64,000 nt of DNA, taken from NCBI GenBank assembly GCA_963763495.1, contig CAVXOY010000019.1, positions 124,001-188,000 of the forward strand. Reading direction: 5' to 3'. A program made the position numbers and the translations under genes. The notes beneath the pieces are model-generated. The model searched no databases. It was not told the DNA's origin and saw nothing but the letters and a program-made list of their open reading frames with translations. Positions 1 through 8,343 of this stretch are shown here, piece by piece. Each line of letters starts with the position of its first letter. Position 1 is the stretch's first letter. The stretch is from DAOUEO01 sp963763495 (GTDB lineage: Bacteria; Chloroflexota; Dehalococcoidia; DSTF01; JALHUB01).

Positions 1-1
1 C

Positions 2-25
2 AAGGCGCTCGTCGACTACGACTAG
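2..25 (+). CDS. C-terminal end of an upstream gene, truncated by the window edge
   Basis: Seven codons (KALVDYD) followed by TAG are all that is left of an upstream gene on the same strand. The string resembles the 'ELIDY' tail that closes the adenylyltransferase domain of MoeB/ThiF-like sulfur-carrier activating enzymes. Such an enzyme would fit the cysM and JAMM-peptidase genes that follow, since it activates the CysO/ThiS-like carrier. The identification is an inference from seven residues and could easily be wrong. Confidence 0.3.
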   Translation, partial: KALVDYD

Positions 26-57
26 TTTGGCGGCTCGACCGCCGGCAGGTGAGACCC

Positions 58-963
58 ATGCTCTGTGAGCGGCTCATCGACCTGATTGGCAACACCCCGT
101 TGGTGGAGATGCCGCGGCTATCGCCTCGGCCGGGAATCCGCTTCTTCGCCAAGCTGGAGGGGCAGAACCCCAGCGGCAGCCTGAAGGACCGCATCGCCCT
201 GTTCATGATCGAGCAGGCGGAGAAGCGGGGCGACCTGCGGCCGGGGATGACGATCCTGGAGGCGACGAGCGGCAATACCGGCGTCTCCCTGGCGATGATG
301 GCGCGAATCAAGGGCTACCCGATCCGGGTGGTCATGCCGGACAACGTCAGCCGGGAGCGGACGCTGGTGATGCGGGCCTTTGGGGCGGAGGTCATCCTCA
401 CCGACGGCGCCAAGTACACCGACGGAGCGATAGAGCTGGCGAGTCAACTGGCAGCGGAGGACTCCTCCTACTTCCTCACCAGCCAGTTCTCCAACGCCGA
501 CAACCCCCTCGCCCACTACGAGACGACCGGGCCCGAGATCCTGCGCGACCTCGCCGACATCGATGTCTTCGTTGCCGGAACAGGGACAGGCGGGACGGTC
601 AGCGGCGTCGGACGCTACCTGAAAGAGCATAAGCCGGGGACCAAGGTTGTCTGCGTGGAGCCGCCGCCGGACGAGCTGATCGAAGGGCTGCACACGCTGG
701 AGGGGTTCCGGCCCGGCGTCCTCGACCTGTCGGTTATCGATGAGCGAATCGTCGTGAACCAAGCGGACTCCTTCGCCGCAGCGCGGGAGCTGGCGGAGAC
801 GGAGGGCATATTCGCCGGGCCCTCCTCGGGAGCGGTGCTCCACGCCGCCCGCGTCATCGCCGAGAGGCACGAGAGCGGCAACTTCGCTCTCCTCGTGGGC
901 GACGGCGGCTGGAAGTACCTATCGACGGGGCTTTGGGCGCCGCGATTCCCCCAGGCAAAGTAG
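58..963 (+). CDS. cysM: CysM-type cysteine synthase (PLP fold type II)
   Basis: A 301-residue cytoplasmic cysteine synthase. The PLP-binding lysine lies in NPSGSLKDR (about residues 37-45) and the phosphate-binding loop in TSGNTG (about 70-75); a glycine-rich GTGTGGT loop follows near 180. The C-terminal GWKYLSTG motif is typical of the actinobacterial CysM that takes sulfur from the thiocarboxylated carrier CysO rather than free sulfide. I chose ATG 58 because AGGTGAG lies about five bases upstream; the in-frame GTG at 49 overlaps that Shine-Dalgarno. The gene is followed within nine bases by a JAMM peptidase, the partner that releases cysteine from CysO. CysM function is well supported; carrier preference is inferred from context. 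Confidence 0.9.
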   Translation: MLCERLIDLIGNTPLVEMPRLSPRPGIRFFAKLEGQNPSGSLKDRIALFMIEQAEKRGDLRPGMTILEATSGNTGVSLAMMARIKGYPIRVVMPDNVSRERTLVMRAFGAEVILTDGAKYTDGAIELASQLAAEDSSYFLTSQFSNADNPLAHYETTGPEILRDLADIDVFVAGTGTGGTVSGVGRYLKEHKPGTKVVCVEPPPDELIEGLHTLEGFRPGVLDLSVIDERIVVNQADSFAAARELAETEGIFAGPSSGAVLHAARVIAERHESGNFALLVGDGGWKYLSTGLWAPRFPQAK

Positions 964-971
964 GGCAGTAC

Positions 972-1403
972 GTGTTCGAACTCCCGCGACGCTACGTCGA
1001 GGAGATCATCGCTCATGCCCGCGAGGCGGCGCCGAACGAGTGCTGCGGCATTCTTGCGGGCAAGGGCGGGCGGATCCTCAAGCTCTACCGCGCCGTCAAC
1101 GCCGAGGAAAGCCCTTACCGCTATAGCATCGACGCGCAGGACCTCTACCGCATCTACCACGAAGTAGAGTCAGCGGGCTGGGAGTTCCTGGCGATCTACC
1201 ACTCTCATCCCAGCGGCGAGGCTTACCCATCGGCGACCGACGTGGGTCTGGCGACCTGGACGGGGCCGGCGGGAATCGTCGATCTCTGGCCGAACACCCG
1301 CTACTTGATCGCTTCCCTCGCCGACGCCGACTCGCCGGTGATCCGGGCGTTCCTCATCCACGGCGGGCGCGTCACCGAGGAGACGCTGCGAATCGTAGGC
1401 TAG
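972..1403 (+). CDS. JAMM/MPN metalloprotease, Mec-like (M67 family)
   Basis: A 143-residue zinc peptidase of the Mov34/MPN/PAD-1 (JAMM) family. The catalytic glutamate lies in NECCGIL and the zinc ligands in HSHPSGEAYPSATD, which gives the complete E...HxHx(n)SxxD signature. In Mycobacterium the equivalent protein (Mec) cuts cysteine off the CysO-cysteine adduct made by CysM. Its position directly behind cysM suggests the same job here. The GTG at 972 follows AGGG of the cysM stop region and places the first beta strand (VFELPRRYVEEI) at the N-terminus as in homologues; an ATG at 933 inside cysM is the alternative. The carrier-protein gene itself is not in the window. Confidence 0.85.
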   Translation: MFELPRRYVEEIIAHAREAAPNECCGILAGKGGRILKLYRAVNAEESPYRYSIDAQDLYRIYHEVESAGWEFLAIYHSHPSGEAYPSATDVGLATWTGPAGIVDLWPNTRYLIASLADADSPVIRAFLIHGGRVTEETLRIVG

Positions 1404-1528
1404 GCTGCTCCTCACAGCTTACCCTCGTTTTTGTCTATCCCCGGCGTTACTCCTCTCAGCCTTCTGTGATTCCTGCCGATACTCAACTAGGAGCAGGCAT
1501 ACCTTCATGGAAAGAGGGAAACTAGTGC

Positions 1529-2242
1529 GTGCCCAAAAGTAGAAGTCGGCAATCTCCCAGCGAAGCAACGCCCTCACGCCGCCAGGCAGACCTCGACGAG
1601 GTCTTGGCGTCTGCGGTTCGGCTTGCCTGCGATATCCTCAAGAGCGACAGCGCATCGATAGCGCTGGCCGATGAAAAGGGCGTTCTAGCCGTCCACACCC
1701 AACACGGTCTGTCGCCGCGCTTCGTCAGCCGCTGGCGGAAAAGGTCGAACGAGGGCCTCACCGGCATCGTCTTCCGGACCGGGCAACCGTACGTTTCCCC
1801 TGACCTCCTGGCCGATGAGCACTACAAGGGAACGGCCCTGACAAAGGAGGGGCTGCGGGCCCTCCTCGTGGTTCCTCTGAAGGTCGAAGACGCAGTGGTG
1901 GGCTGCCTCTACATCGGTCAGAAGAACCGCCGCGATTTCTCATCCGAGGAGGTGCAGCTCGCGAGCCTATTTGCCGGCCACGTGTCGATGTCGATTGAGA
2001 GCGCCACCCTTCTGCAACAGGAGCGCGAACAGCGACGGCTCTCGGAGACGCTGCTGGATGTGGTGAGCGCGCCTTCCCTCAGCCTCAGCCTGCGGAAGGT
2101 CCTCATCAAGCTATGTCAATCGGTCCTCAAGCTCACGATCGGCGAGCGTTGCAGCATCTTCATGTTCAACGAGGACACTCACACGCTGGAGCCCGTCATG
2201 TCGCTCAGGCGCAGGGGTCGAGGATCCGAACATGTGGGATAA
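1529..2242 (+). CDS. N-terminal piece of multi-GAF sensor, frameshifted
   Basis: Reads about 237 residues: a charged N-terminus, one complete GAF domain (about residues 20-160), then the start of a second GAF unit that follows an EQRRLSETLLDVVSAPS-type linker. Sense is lost after the VMSL segment near 2205. The expected continuation (EDPNMWDKLRASAG) is readable in another frame from about 2220, and then passes through a TAG near 2355 and further frame changes up to about 2400 before joining the next entry. The start is GTG with GAGGGAA about nine bases upstream. The clustering of several small indels within 200 bases looks like poor sequence here or genuine decay of one GAF domain. GAF domains bind small ligands or chromophores; no ligand can be named. 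Confidence 0.7.
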   Translation: MPKSRSRQSPSEATPSRRQADLDEVLASAVRLACDILKSDSASIALADEKGVLAVHTQHGLSPRFVSRWRKRSNEGLTGIVFRTGQPYVSPDLLADEHYKGTALTKEGLRALLVVPLKVEDAVVGCLYIGQKNRRDFSSEEVQLASLFAGHVSMSIESATLLQQEREQRRLSETLLDVVSAPSLSLSLRKVLIKLCQSVLKLTIGERCSIFMFNEDTHTLEPVMSLRRRGRGSEHVG

Positions 2243-3627
2243 GTTGCGCGCCTCGGCCGGGCTCAACATACCCGAATTCAAGGGCATCGGCGAGGCAATC
2301 AAGGCCCAGGAACCTATCATCGAGGAGAACGCGCCGAGTTCGACCGTCATTCCCTAGTTTCTGGACAGAGACCTTTCGGCCTGAAGTCGGCGGCACTCTA
2401 CCCCCTCGTTCATAGAGAGAAGACGATAGGGATGGCGGAGGTGGACTCCTTCAGCAGATTCGTCCACTTCCCGCGAAGGAGGTCGATGACGCTGGCCGCG
2501 ATCGCCAAGCAGGCTGCGATCATCATCGAGAACGCCCGCCTTTTCGAACAGGAGCAGCGGCAGCGGCAAAGAGCCGAGGCGCTGGTAGAGGTGCTTACAG
2601 CCACCGCCTCCACTTACGGCCTAAAGAAGGTTCTCATCAAGCTCTGCCAGGCGGTCGTCAACCTCAGCGTGGGAGATCGCTGCAGCATCCTTATGACGGG
2701 TGAAGACGGGCGCTCGCTGATACCCGTCATGTCCCTGGGGATTGAGGATCAGGACCTCTGGCAGCGATTCCGCAACCCAGCGCCGGGGGAAAACGCAGCC
2801 GTCGCGCCGGAGCATCGCCGCCTGCAAGCCGCCATTGACACGTGGGAGAAGCCGATCGTCATGGAGGATGCGGCGAAATCAGGTCTGATGACACGCTGGT
2901 GGGTGGACAACTTCAACTTGAAGTCGCTCGCTCTTTACCCGCTCAGGGTGAAGGATCGGACGATTGGAGTCATGACGGTGGACGCGTTCCGCCACCATGT
3001 GCATTTCCCCCAGGAAGAGATCGACACCCTGACTGCTGTCGCCAAGCAGGCGGCTGTGGTTATCGAGGACGCGCGCCTCTACGAGCAGGAGCAGCAGCAG
3101 CGGCAGAGGGCCGAGGCGCTGGCGGAGGTGCTCACGGCCACTGCCTCTGACCTGAGTCTGAAGAAGGTCCTAGTCAAGGTATGCCAGGCGGTGGTCAACC
3201 TCAGCGTCGGCGAGCGCTGCAGTGTCTTCCTGATGGACGGTGACCAACACCGTTTGGAGCCCGTCATGTCCATCGGCCCTGAGGACGACAAGCTCTGGCA
3301 GCGATTCCGCAATCCGCCCGCCAGCGTTGACCGCTCGCCGGGAACGAAGCGCTTCTTCGAGGCCGCAACCCGCTGGCAGAAACCCATCGTCGTCGAGGAT
3401 GCGAAGAGTTCGCCGCTGGTGCCGGACTGGTGGGCAAAGACCTTCGACACCAGATCGCTCGTCTTGTACCCGTTGCGGGTAAAGGACAAAACGATAGGGG
3501 CGATGACCGTGGATACCTCCCGCGACAACGTTTCCTTCCCTCAGGAGGAGGTGGAGACGCTGTCCGCCGTTGCCAACCAGGCCGCCATCATAATCGAGAA
3601 TGCCCGCCTCCACGAGCAGCTTAAGGA
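2016..3627 (+). repeat. Three in-frame copies of a GAF-plus-linker unit, about 537 nt each
   Basis: The linker coding for EQEQ.QRQRAEAL.EVLTATAS recurs at about 2550 and 3087, and a diverged form starts near 2016, so the spacing is about 537 bases (179 codons). The two later copies are still very similar at DNA level. This points to internal duplication within the sensor gene. High similarity between copies could also confuse assembly and may explain the damaged sequence in the first copy. Confidence 0.65.
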
Positions 3628-4738
3628 GCAGGCGATCACCGATCCCCTGACAGGGCTATTTAACCACCGTCACATCCACGAGCGCTTGGACGAGGAGTTC
3701 GCGCGGGCCTCTCGCAACGGTCAACCTCTCGCCGTTCTGATGATGGACATGGACAATTTCAAGTTCTTCAACGATACCCGCGGTCATCTTGTAGGTGATG
3801 AGGCTCTCCGCTTCGCCGCCGGGCTGTTCCGAAAGGCGCTACGGGTATCGGACATCGTCGGCCGTTACGGCGGCGATGAGTTCATGGCCATTCTGCCGGA
3901 GACGAGTCGCGAGGAAGCAGAAAGGACAGGGCAGCGGATAGTAGATCTCCTTGCTGAGCACCCCTTCTCGCTCGACGACTCAGGCCAGCAGGTGCCGCTG
4001 GAGGTCAGCATCGGCGCAGCCTCCTTCCCCAGCGACACAGCCGAAAAGCAGGAGCTCATAGCTCTCGCTGACGAAGCGCTCTACGACGCGAAGCGCATGG
4101 GCGGCTCCCAGGTTGTTCCGGCTCACGCTGACAGCACGGCACCCGGAGTTTCGTGGAGTTACGGCTTCGGATTCCTGCACAGCCTGCTGAACGCCCTGGC
4201 CCACAAAGACCCCTACACGAAGAAGCATTGCGAAGACAACGTCCGCTATATAGACAGGCTGGCGGACGAGCTCCAGCTTCCCACAGAAGCCAGGGAATCC
4301 CTGCGCAAGGCAGCCCTCCTGCACGACGTTGGCAAGATCGCGATACCCGACAGCACGCTCTTGAAGCCGGGCCCGCTGGACAAAGGCGAGTGGGAAGTGA
4401 TGCGACAGCATGTCCAGTTCGGGGAGGCGATCGTACGGGGGATCTCTCAGATCTCCGACGCCATCGAGCCGGTGGCGACACATCACGAGCGGTACGACGG
4501 GACCGGCTACCCGCGGGGCCTAAAGGGAGAGAAGATACCCTTCCTGGGCCGGATCTTGGCGGTGGTGGACGCCTACTCGGCGATGACACTCGACCGCCCC
4601 TATCGCAAGGCGCTCAGCCACGAAGAAGCAAAGTCAGAGCTGCGAAAAGGTTCGGGCAGCCAGTTCGACCCCCACGTCCTCGAGGCGTTCTTGACGGTCA
4701 TCGAGGCGGAGGAGCGGACGAAGACGGCGGCCGCCTAA
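2432..4738 (+). CDS. GAF-GAF-GGDEF-HD-GYP cyclic-di-GMP protein
   Basis: 768 residues as read, probably the bulk of a longer protein starting at 1529. Domains in order: the tail of a GAF, two full GAF units (about residues 45-215 and 225-395), a GGDEF diguanylate cyclase (about 405-565) and an HD-GYP phosphodiesterase (about 585-760). The active site reads RYGGDEF and the inhibitory I-site RVSD lies five residues before GGDEF, so both synthesis and product inhibition look intact. The HD half has HDVGKI and HHERYDGTGYP, the full HD-GYP signature. Both halves therefore look catalytic, which makes this a candidate bifunctional c-di-GMP switch controlled by tandem GAF sensors. No transmembrane segment is seen, so it is likely cytoplasmic. 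ATG 2432 is only the first in-frame ATG; coding sense extends upstream to about 2375. Confidence 0.88.
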   Translation: MAEVDSFSRFVHFPRRRSMTLAAIAKQAAIIIENARLFEQEQRQRQRAEALVEVLTATASTYGLKKVLIKLCQAVVNLSVGDRCSILMTGEDGRSLIPVMSLGIEDQDLWQRFRNPAPGENAAVAPEHRRLQAAIDTWEKPIVMEDAAKSGLMTRWWVDNFNLKSLALYPLRVKDRTIGVMTVDAFRHHVHFPQEEIDTLTAVAKQAAVVIEDARLYEQEQQQRQRAEALAEVLTATASDLSLKKVLVKVCQAVVNLSVGERCSVFLMDGDQHRLEPVMSIGPEDDKLWQRFRNPPASVDRSPGTKRFFEAATRWQKPIVVEDAKSSPLVPDWWAKTFDTRSLVLYPLRVKDKTIGAMTVDTSRDNVSFPQEEVETLSAVANQAAIIIENARLHEQLKEQAITDPLTGLFNHRHIHERLDEEFARASRNGQPLAVLMMDMDNFKFFNDTRGHLVGDEALRFAAGLFRKALRVSDIVGRYGGDEFMAILPETSREEAERTGQRIVDLLAEHPFSLDDSGQQVPLEVSIGAASFPSDTAEKQELIALADEALYDAKRMGGSQVVPAHADSTAPGVSWSYGFGFLHSLLNALAHKDPYTKKHCEDNVRYIDRLADELQLPTEARESLRKAALLHDVGKIAIPDSTLLKPGPLDKGEWEVMRQHVQFGEAIVRGISQISDAIEPVATHHERYDGTGYPRGLKGEKIPFLGRILAVVDAYSAMTLDRPYRKALSHEEAKSELRKGSGSQFDPHVLEAFLTVIEAEERTKTAAA

Positions 4739-4769
4739 CAGCCTAGAGACTCCCTTTCCGGAACCCTCC

Positions 4770-5678
4770 CTAGACAGCCACCAACCATATCCCCAGGATG
4801 CAGAGCGCCGTGCCCAGCAACACGGTCGGAGTGATCTTCTCCTTGAGGAAGACCACCGCCAGAGGAAGGGCGAACAGCGGCAGGGTGGAGGTGAGGACAG
4901 CGGTCTTGCCGGCACCCGCTTCCTGGACGGCAAAGATGTAGAGGAGACTGCCAATACCGATCCCTATGATGCCAGCCACAGCCAGAGCCGTAGTATCAAG
5001 CACACCGTTGCCCAGGAGATCCTGCTTCTCTTCCCATAAATAGGCCAAGGGCAGGAGAACAAGGCCGTTGATCGTTATTCGGATCACGCCTGCCGCCACC
5101 ACGTCGGCGTCGCCGCCGCCCGCCTTCAGCCAAGTGGTGGAGACTGCCCAGACGATGCAGGCGACGATCAGTATGAGGAAACCCTTCTTCCACTGACTAC
5201 CGGCGGCCGCGGCTACACTGCCGTCGGTCCCATCCCTCTCGATAGAAGGAGCGCTCTCCCGAGCGAGCAAGGTCACACCGGCGATGACGAGCGCCGTCCC
5301 CAACAGGATCATCAAGGTGACCTCCTCATTCAGCCAGACCGCAGCCAGCAGAAGGGCGAGCAGTGGATAGAGGCCGTTGGAAATGGGAATAGCGCGGGAA
5401 GCGCCCAGGAGCGGGAGACTGGCGAAGAAGAGGCTGTCGCCGAGGCCCATCGCCAGGAGGCCGGAGCCTACGAGGGCGACAAGGGTGGGCACGGACATTT
5501 CCCGCAGCTCGTCGATGGCGCCGAAGAAGGGGACGAGGAGGAGGATGAAGAGAGCAGCAAAGAAGCTGCGTATGGCGTTGACGGAAAGGGGTGGGATCCG
5601 GCGCGCCTGGGCGGTGAAGATGGTGGTGCTCACAGCCCAGCAGGCCGCCGCGAGAAGGGCGCCAACCTCTCCAGACAC
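4770..5678 (-). CDS. EamA-family (DMT) transporter
   Basis: A 302-residue integral membrane protein made of two EamA repeats. Each repeat has about five hydrophobic helices and ends with the typical GTALVIAGV / GTALCILGIW segment. A hydrophilic loop near residues 140-160 separates the halves. The family (drug/metabolite transporter superfamily) exports amino acids, nucleotides or other metabolites, and the substrate cannot be told from sequence. The start is GTG with AGGAG about eight bases upstream. It is the last gene of a minus-strand series behind lgt, with about 90 bases between them. Confidence 0.85.
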   Translation of the reverse strand: MSGEVGALLAAACWAVSTTIFTAQARRIPPLSVNAIRSFFAALFILLLVPFFGAIDELREMSVPTLVALVGSGLLAMGLGDSLFFASLPLLGASRAIPISNGLYPLLALLLAAVWLNEEVTLMILLGTALVIAGVTLLARESAPSIERDGTDGSVAAAAGSQWKKGFLILIVACIVWAVSTTWLKAGGGDADVVAAGVIRITINGLVLLPLAYLWEEKQDLLGNGVLDTTALAVAGIIGIGIGSLLYIFAVQEAGAGKTAVLTSTLPLFALPLAVVFLKEKITPTVLLGTALCILGIWLVAV

Positions 5679-5771
5679 CAGGGGCTCCTATCTAGCGGTT
5701 TGCGGGCGCACAGCCTCCGGTCGACGCAGTCCCCGTCGCGGTTCTACCTTCCCGGCCGGACAATGTCCGGC

Positions 5772-6599
5772 TCAGGCCGCGGCCTCGGATTCCGGCGCCG
5801 GCGGCCGCCTGAGAGCGACGTAGGCGTACGCTGCGAAGGCCACTACCGACACGGCGATGACCGCCAGGGCTATCAGTTGGGCCATGCCGAGCCCAACCGC
5901 TATCTCCTTGTCGACGCGGAGGAAGCTGACCCCGAACCGCATCGCCGAGTAGAGGAAGGCATAGATAAAGAAGAGAAGGCCATCCCGCTTGAAGATGCGG
6001 AACTTCCACAGGCCGAATAGGACACCCAAGATGAGGAAATCGCCTATGACTTCGTAGGCGGTGACGAAGTGCATGGGCGGGCGGGCGAAGCTGAGGCTGT
6101 TGACATTCGTATACACAACGGAGAAGGGCGAGTCGCTGGACTTGGCGAAGATGTCGCCCGCCACCAAGCACCCGATGCGGCCGATCCCCTGGCCGAGGAT
6201 CATGCCGAAAGAGGCGGCGTCGAGACCCTTCAAGATGGGCAACCGCTTCCAGAAACCGTATGCCAGCGCGGCGGCAACACCGAAGACCAAAGAGCCGTAG
6301 AGGGAGATACCGCCCTCATTGATGCGGAAGATATCGAGCCAGTCATCGGAGAACAGGTCCCAGTTCTCAGCGACGAAGAGGGCGCGGGCGCCGATGATGC
6401 CGGCGGGAACGGCGATGAGGGCGGCCGTGTAGGCGTCATCCTCCGTGAAGCCGGCGCGGCGGCCGAACCAGACGCCGAGCCACACGCCCAAGCCGATGGC
6501 CAGGGCAATGAAGACGCCGTGCCAGGTCAGGAGAAGGCCACCGATACGGCCGATCTCGGGATCTATGCCTATCTTGATTGTCAGGAGCAGTGAGTCCAT
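5772..6599 (-). CDS. lgt: Prolipoprotein diacylglyceryl transferase
   Basis: A 275-residue multi-pass membrane enzyme that transfers diacylglycerol from phosphatidylglycerol to the lipobox cysteine of prolipoproteins. Visible family signatures are the N-terminal WHGVFIALAI helix, GGISLYGSL in the first cytoplasmic-to-membrane segment, and GQGIGRIGCLVAGD, the counterpart of the invariant GRxGNFxNGE box. A tyrosine stands where E. coli has the histidine of its HGG motif. About seven hydrophobic segments are seen. Its substrate is plausible next door: the M23 lipoprotein gene ends 33 bases upstream in the same direction, and two more lipoprotein genes lie elsewhere in the window. Confidence 0.92.
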   Translation of the reverse strand: MDSLLLTIKIGIDPEIGRIGGLLLTWHGVFIALAIGLGVWLGVWFGRRAGFTEDDAYTAALIAVPAGIIGARALFVAENWDLFSDDWLDIFRINEGGISLYGSLVFGVAAALAYGFWKRLPILKGLDAASFGMILGQGIGRIGCLVAGDIFAKSSDSPFSVVYTNVNSLSFARPPMHFVTAYEVIGDFLILGVLFGLWKFRIFKRDGLLFFIYAFLYSAMRFGVSFLRVDKEIAVGLGMAQLIALAVIAVSVVAFAAYAYVALRRPPAPESEAAA

Positions 6600-6632
6600 C
6601 GTCTAACGTCCTCTTTCAAAGATGATGAGGCC

Positions 6633-7337
6633 CTACTGGGCAAAAGCGCTCTCGTAGAGGGCGCGAACCTCCTCAGGCGTCAACCCTTGGCCGAGATAAC
6701 TATCGCCGACCCGTATCTCAAGATGGAGATGCATCTCGGCGTTGGGATCGATCAGTGACTCCGGCGTACCCGAGTTCCCCACGTATCCTATCACTTCACC
6801 GCGTTTGACGGACATCCCGACACGAAGACCCTCGGCGACGCGGCTGAGATGGGCGTAGCGGGTGACCACGCCGGCGCCGTGGTCGATCCAGACCTGACGG
6901 CCGCGGTAGCGATCGAGAGACTCCTCGTCGGTCTCACCCTGGGCGGCGATTCGGGCGTCCATCTCGTCCACCTCTTCCTGGGTCAGTTCCTCATAGTCGG
7001 AATCGACGCGGACGACTTCGCCGTCTTTGGCCGCGAGCACTTCGGTGTCGAGGCCGATGGCCGTGCAGTTGTCCGCCTCGTAGAAGTCGATGCCCTCGTG
7101 GACCCCCTGCCTGTACTCGCGGGGGGCGCCGGGCATGAGCTGGTCGCCGGAGGGAAGGCAGGCGTCCTTGATAGGGAAGGAGAACTTGACCAGTTCCGGC
7201 GTCCCTACCGGGCTGGGGGTGACGCTCATGATGGTGAGGACGTCAGAGCCGGACGGCGAGGCGTCGTCACCGCCGCAGCCGGCAAGCCCGAGAGAGATGA
7301 GAAGTATCCCCGCGAAGAGAACCGATGAACGTATCAG
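6633..7337 (-). CDS. M23 (LytM-type) metallopeptidase lipoprotein
   Basis: About 234 residues. It begins with a short lipoprotein signal (hydrophobic core then LGLAGC) and ends with an M23 zinc-peptidase domain. The zinc ligands are visible as HEGID (HxxxD) and MHLHLE (HxH), so the enzyme looks active. It is probably anchored outside the membrane and trims peptidoglycan cross-links. The start is unusual: there is no ATG, GTG or TTG close to the signal peptide, yet GGAGGAAGG lies six bases before a CTG at 7337 that overlaps the gatD stop (CTGA). The nearest in-frame TTG is about 90 bases further up and would put about 30 charged residues before the signal. Either CTG is used or a base is wrong. 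Confidence 0.8.
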   Translation of the reverse strand: MIRSSVLFAGILLISLGLAGCGGDDASPSGSDVLTIMSVTPSPVGTPELVKFSFPIKDACLPSGDQLMPGAPREYRQGVHEGIDFYEADNCTAIGLDTEVLAAKDGEVVRVDSDYEELTQEEVDEMDARIAAQGETDEESLDRYRGRQVWIDHGAGVVTRYAHLSRVAEGLRVGMSVKRGEVIGYVGNSGTPESLIDPNAEMHLHLEIRVGDSYLGQGLTPEEVRALYESAFAQ

Positions 7338-8188
7338 GCCGGCCTTCCTCCTCCCATTCGCTGCCTCCGAGACCAGAGGCCGAGTTCTAAGGATACCTGC
7401 CGCCGAACGCTCAGGCAACCCCGGACGGCGTCTAACGAGAAGACGGGCGGGATGGGCGGCGAGGCGACGCGGATGGCGGCGGCGTGGGCCTCCTCCTCCA
7501 GGCGGTCGTCGAGAGGGGCCAGCTCGACGTCGCCGTGGCGGCGCTGGAGGGCGAGCCGCAGCAGGTGGTCGGCGAAGCGGGGGTTCTTGGGGAGAAGGGA
7601 GCCGTGGAGGTAGGTGCCGAGGGCGTTCTTGTACACGGCGCCTTCGCTGCCGTCCTTGCCGTTGTTGCCGTAGCCAATTCGCACGCGGGCCAGGGGCTGG
7701 GCACCGGGGCCGAGGTAGGTGCGGCCGCCGTGGTTCTCGAAGCCGACGAGGGTGCCGCCCTGCCACTCGGCGACGACGTTGCCGATGCAGCGGGGGACGT
7801 TCTCGCCCGGGTGCTCCGTCCAGGCGTCGAAGATGCCCAGGCCGGGAAGATCGTCGCCGACAGCCGGGCGGTAGTAGCGGGCGAAGAGCTGGTAGCCGCC
7901 GCAGACGGCCAGCGTGGCCACGCCCTCCTCCACAGCCTGCCGGAGCGCCTCGCCCTTCCCGTCGATGAGATCGGGGGCGATGCGGCGCTGCTCGCGGTCC
8001 TGGCCACCGCCCATGAAGATGAGGTCGTAACGCTTGGGGTCGAAGCGGTCGCCCAGGTCAAGCTCGTCGATCTCGAGGGCGATGCCTCGCTCCTGACAGC
8101 GGCAGCGCAGGCAGATGATGTTGCCACGGTCGCCGTAGAGGTTCATGAGCTTGGGGTAGAGATGGGCCAGACGAATAGTCAGCTTCAC
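7334..8188 (-). CDS. gatD: Lipid II isoglutaminyl synthase, glutamine amidotransferase subunit GatD
   Basis: A 284-residue class I glutamine amidotransferase of the CobB/CobQ type. The catalytic cysteine is in AVCGGYQLF and the histidine in GTYLHGSLLPKNP; the N-terminal segment HLYPKLMNLYGDRGN is characteristic of GatD. With MurT it amidates D-glutamate in the peptidoglycan stem peptide, using ammonia from glutamine. Its GTG start overlaps the true end of murT as GTGA, a sign of translational coupling. The last roughly 40 residues (after AAAIRVAS) do not resemble GatD and may come from one more indel near 7440. Confidence 0.88.
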   Translation of the reverse strand: MKLTIRLAHLYPKLMNLYGDRGNIICLRCRCQERGIALEIDELDLGDRFDPKRYDLIFMGGGQDREQRRIAPDLIDGKGEALRQAVEEGVATLAVCGGYQLFARYYRPAVGDDLPGLGIFDAWTEHPGENVPRCIGNVVAEWQGGTLVGFENHGGRTYLGPGAQPLARVRIGYGNNGKDGSEGAVYKNALGTYLHGSLLPKNPRFADHLLRLALQRRHGDVELAPLDDRLEEEAHAAAIRVASPPIPPVFSLDAVRGCLSVRRQVSLELGLWSRRQRMGGGRPA

Positions 8189-8343
8189 GCCGTCTCCTCC
8201 CAGTAGTGAGCGACCTGACCGCGGCGCGCCAGTATCTCCCGCACCTCAAGCATCGCCGTGTAGGTGGGCACGACGTACAGCGTCGCGCCGGCGGGCGTTT
8301 GGGTGAGGGCTGTCGACAGGGCCTCGCCGGTGTCAGGAACGAC
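8185..8343 (-). CDS. murT: C-terminal piece of murT in a shifted frame
   Basis: Fifty-two codons starting VVPDTGEALSTAL and ending GQVAHYWEETA. They continue the MurT C-terminus that is broken by a frame change at about 8336-8345 in the main reading frame. The segment TLYVVPTYTAMLEVREIL is typical of the MurT tail. It ends with TGA overlapping the gatD GTG. The join is strong evidence that the shift is an isolated one-base error rather than natural truncation. Confidence 0.75.
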   Translation of the reverse strand, partial: VVPDTGEALSTALTQTPAGATLYVVPTYTAMLEVREILARRGQVAHYWEETA

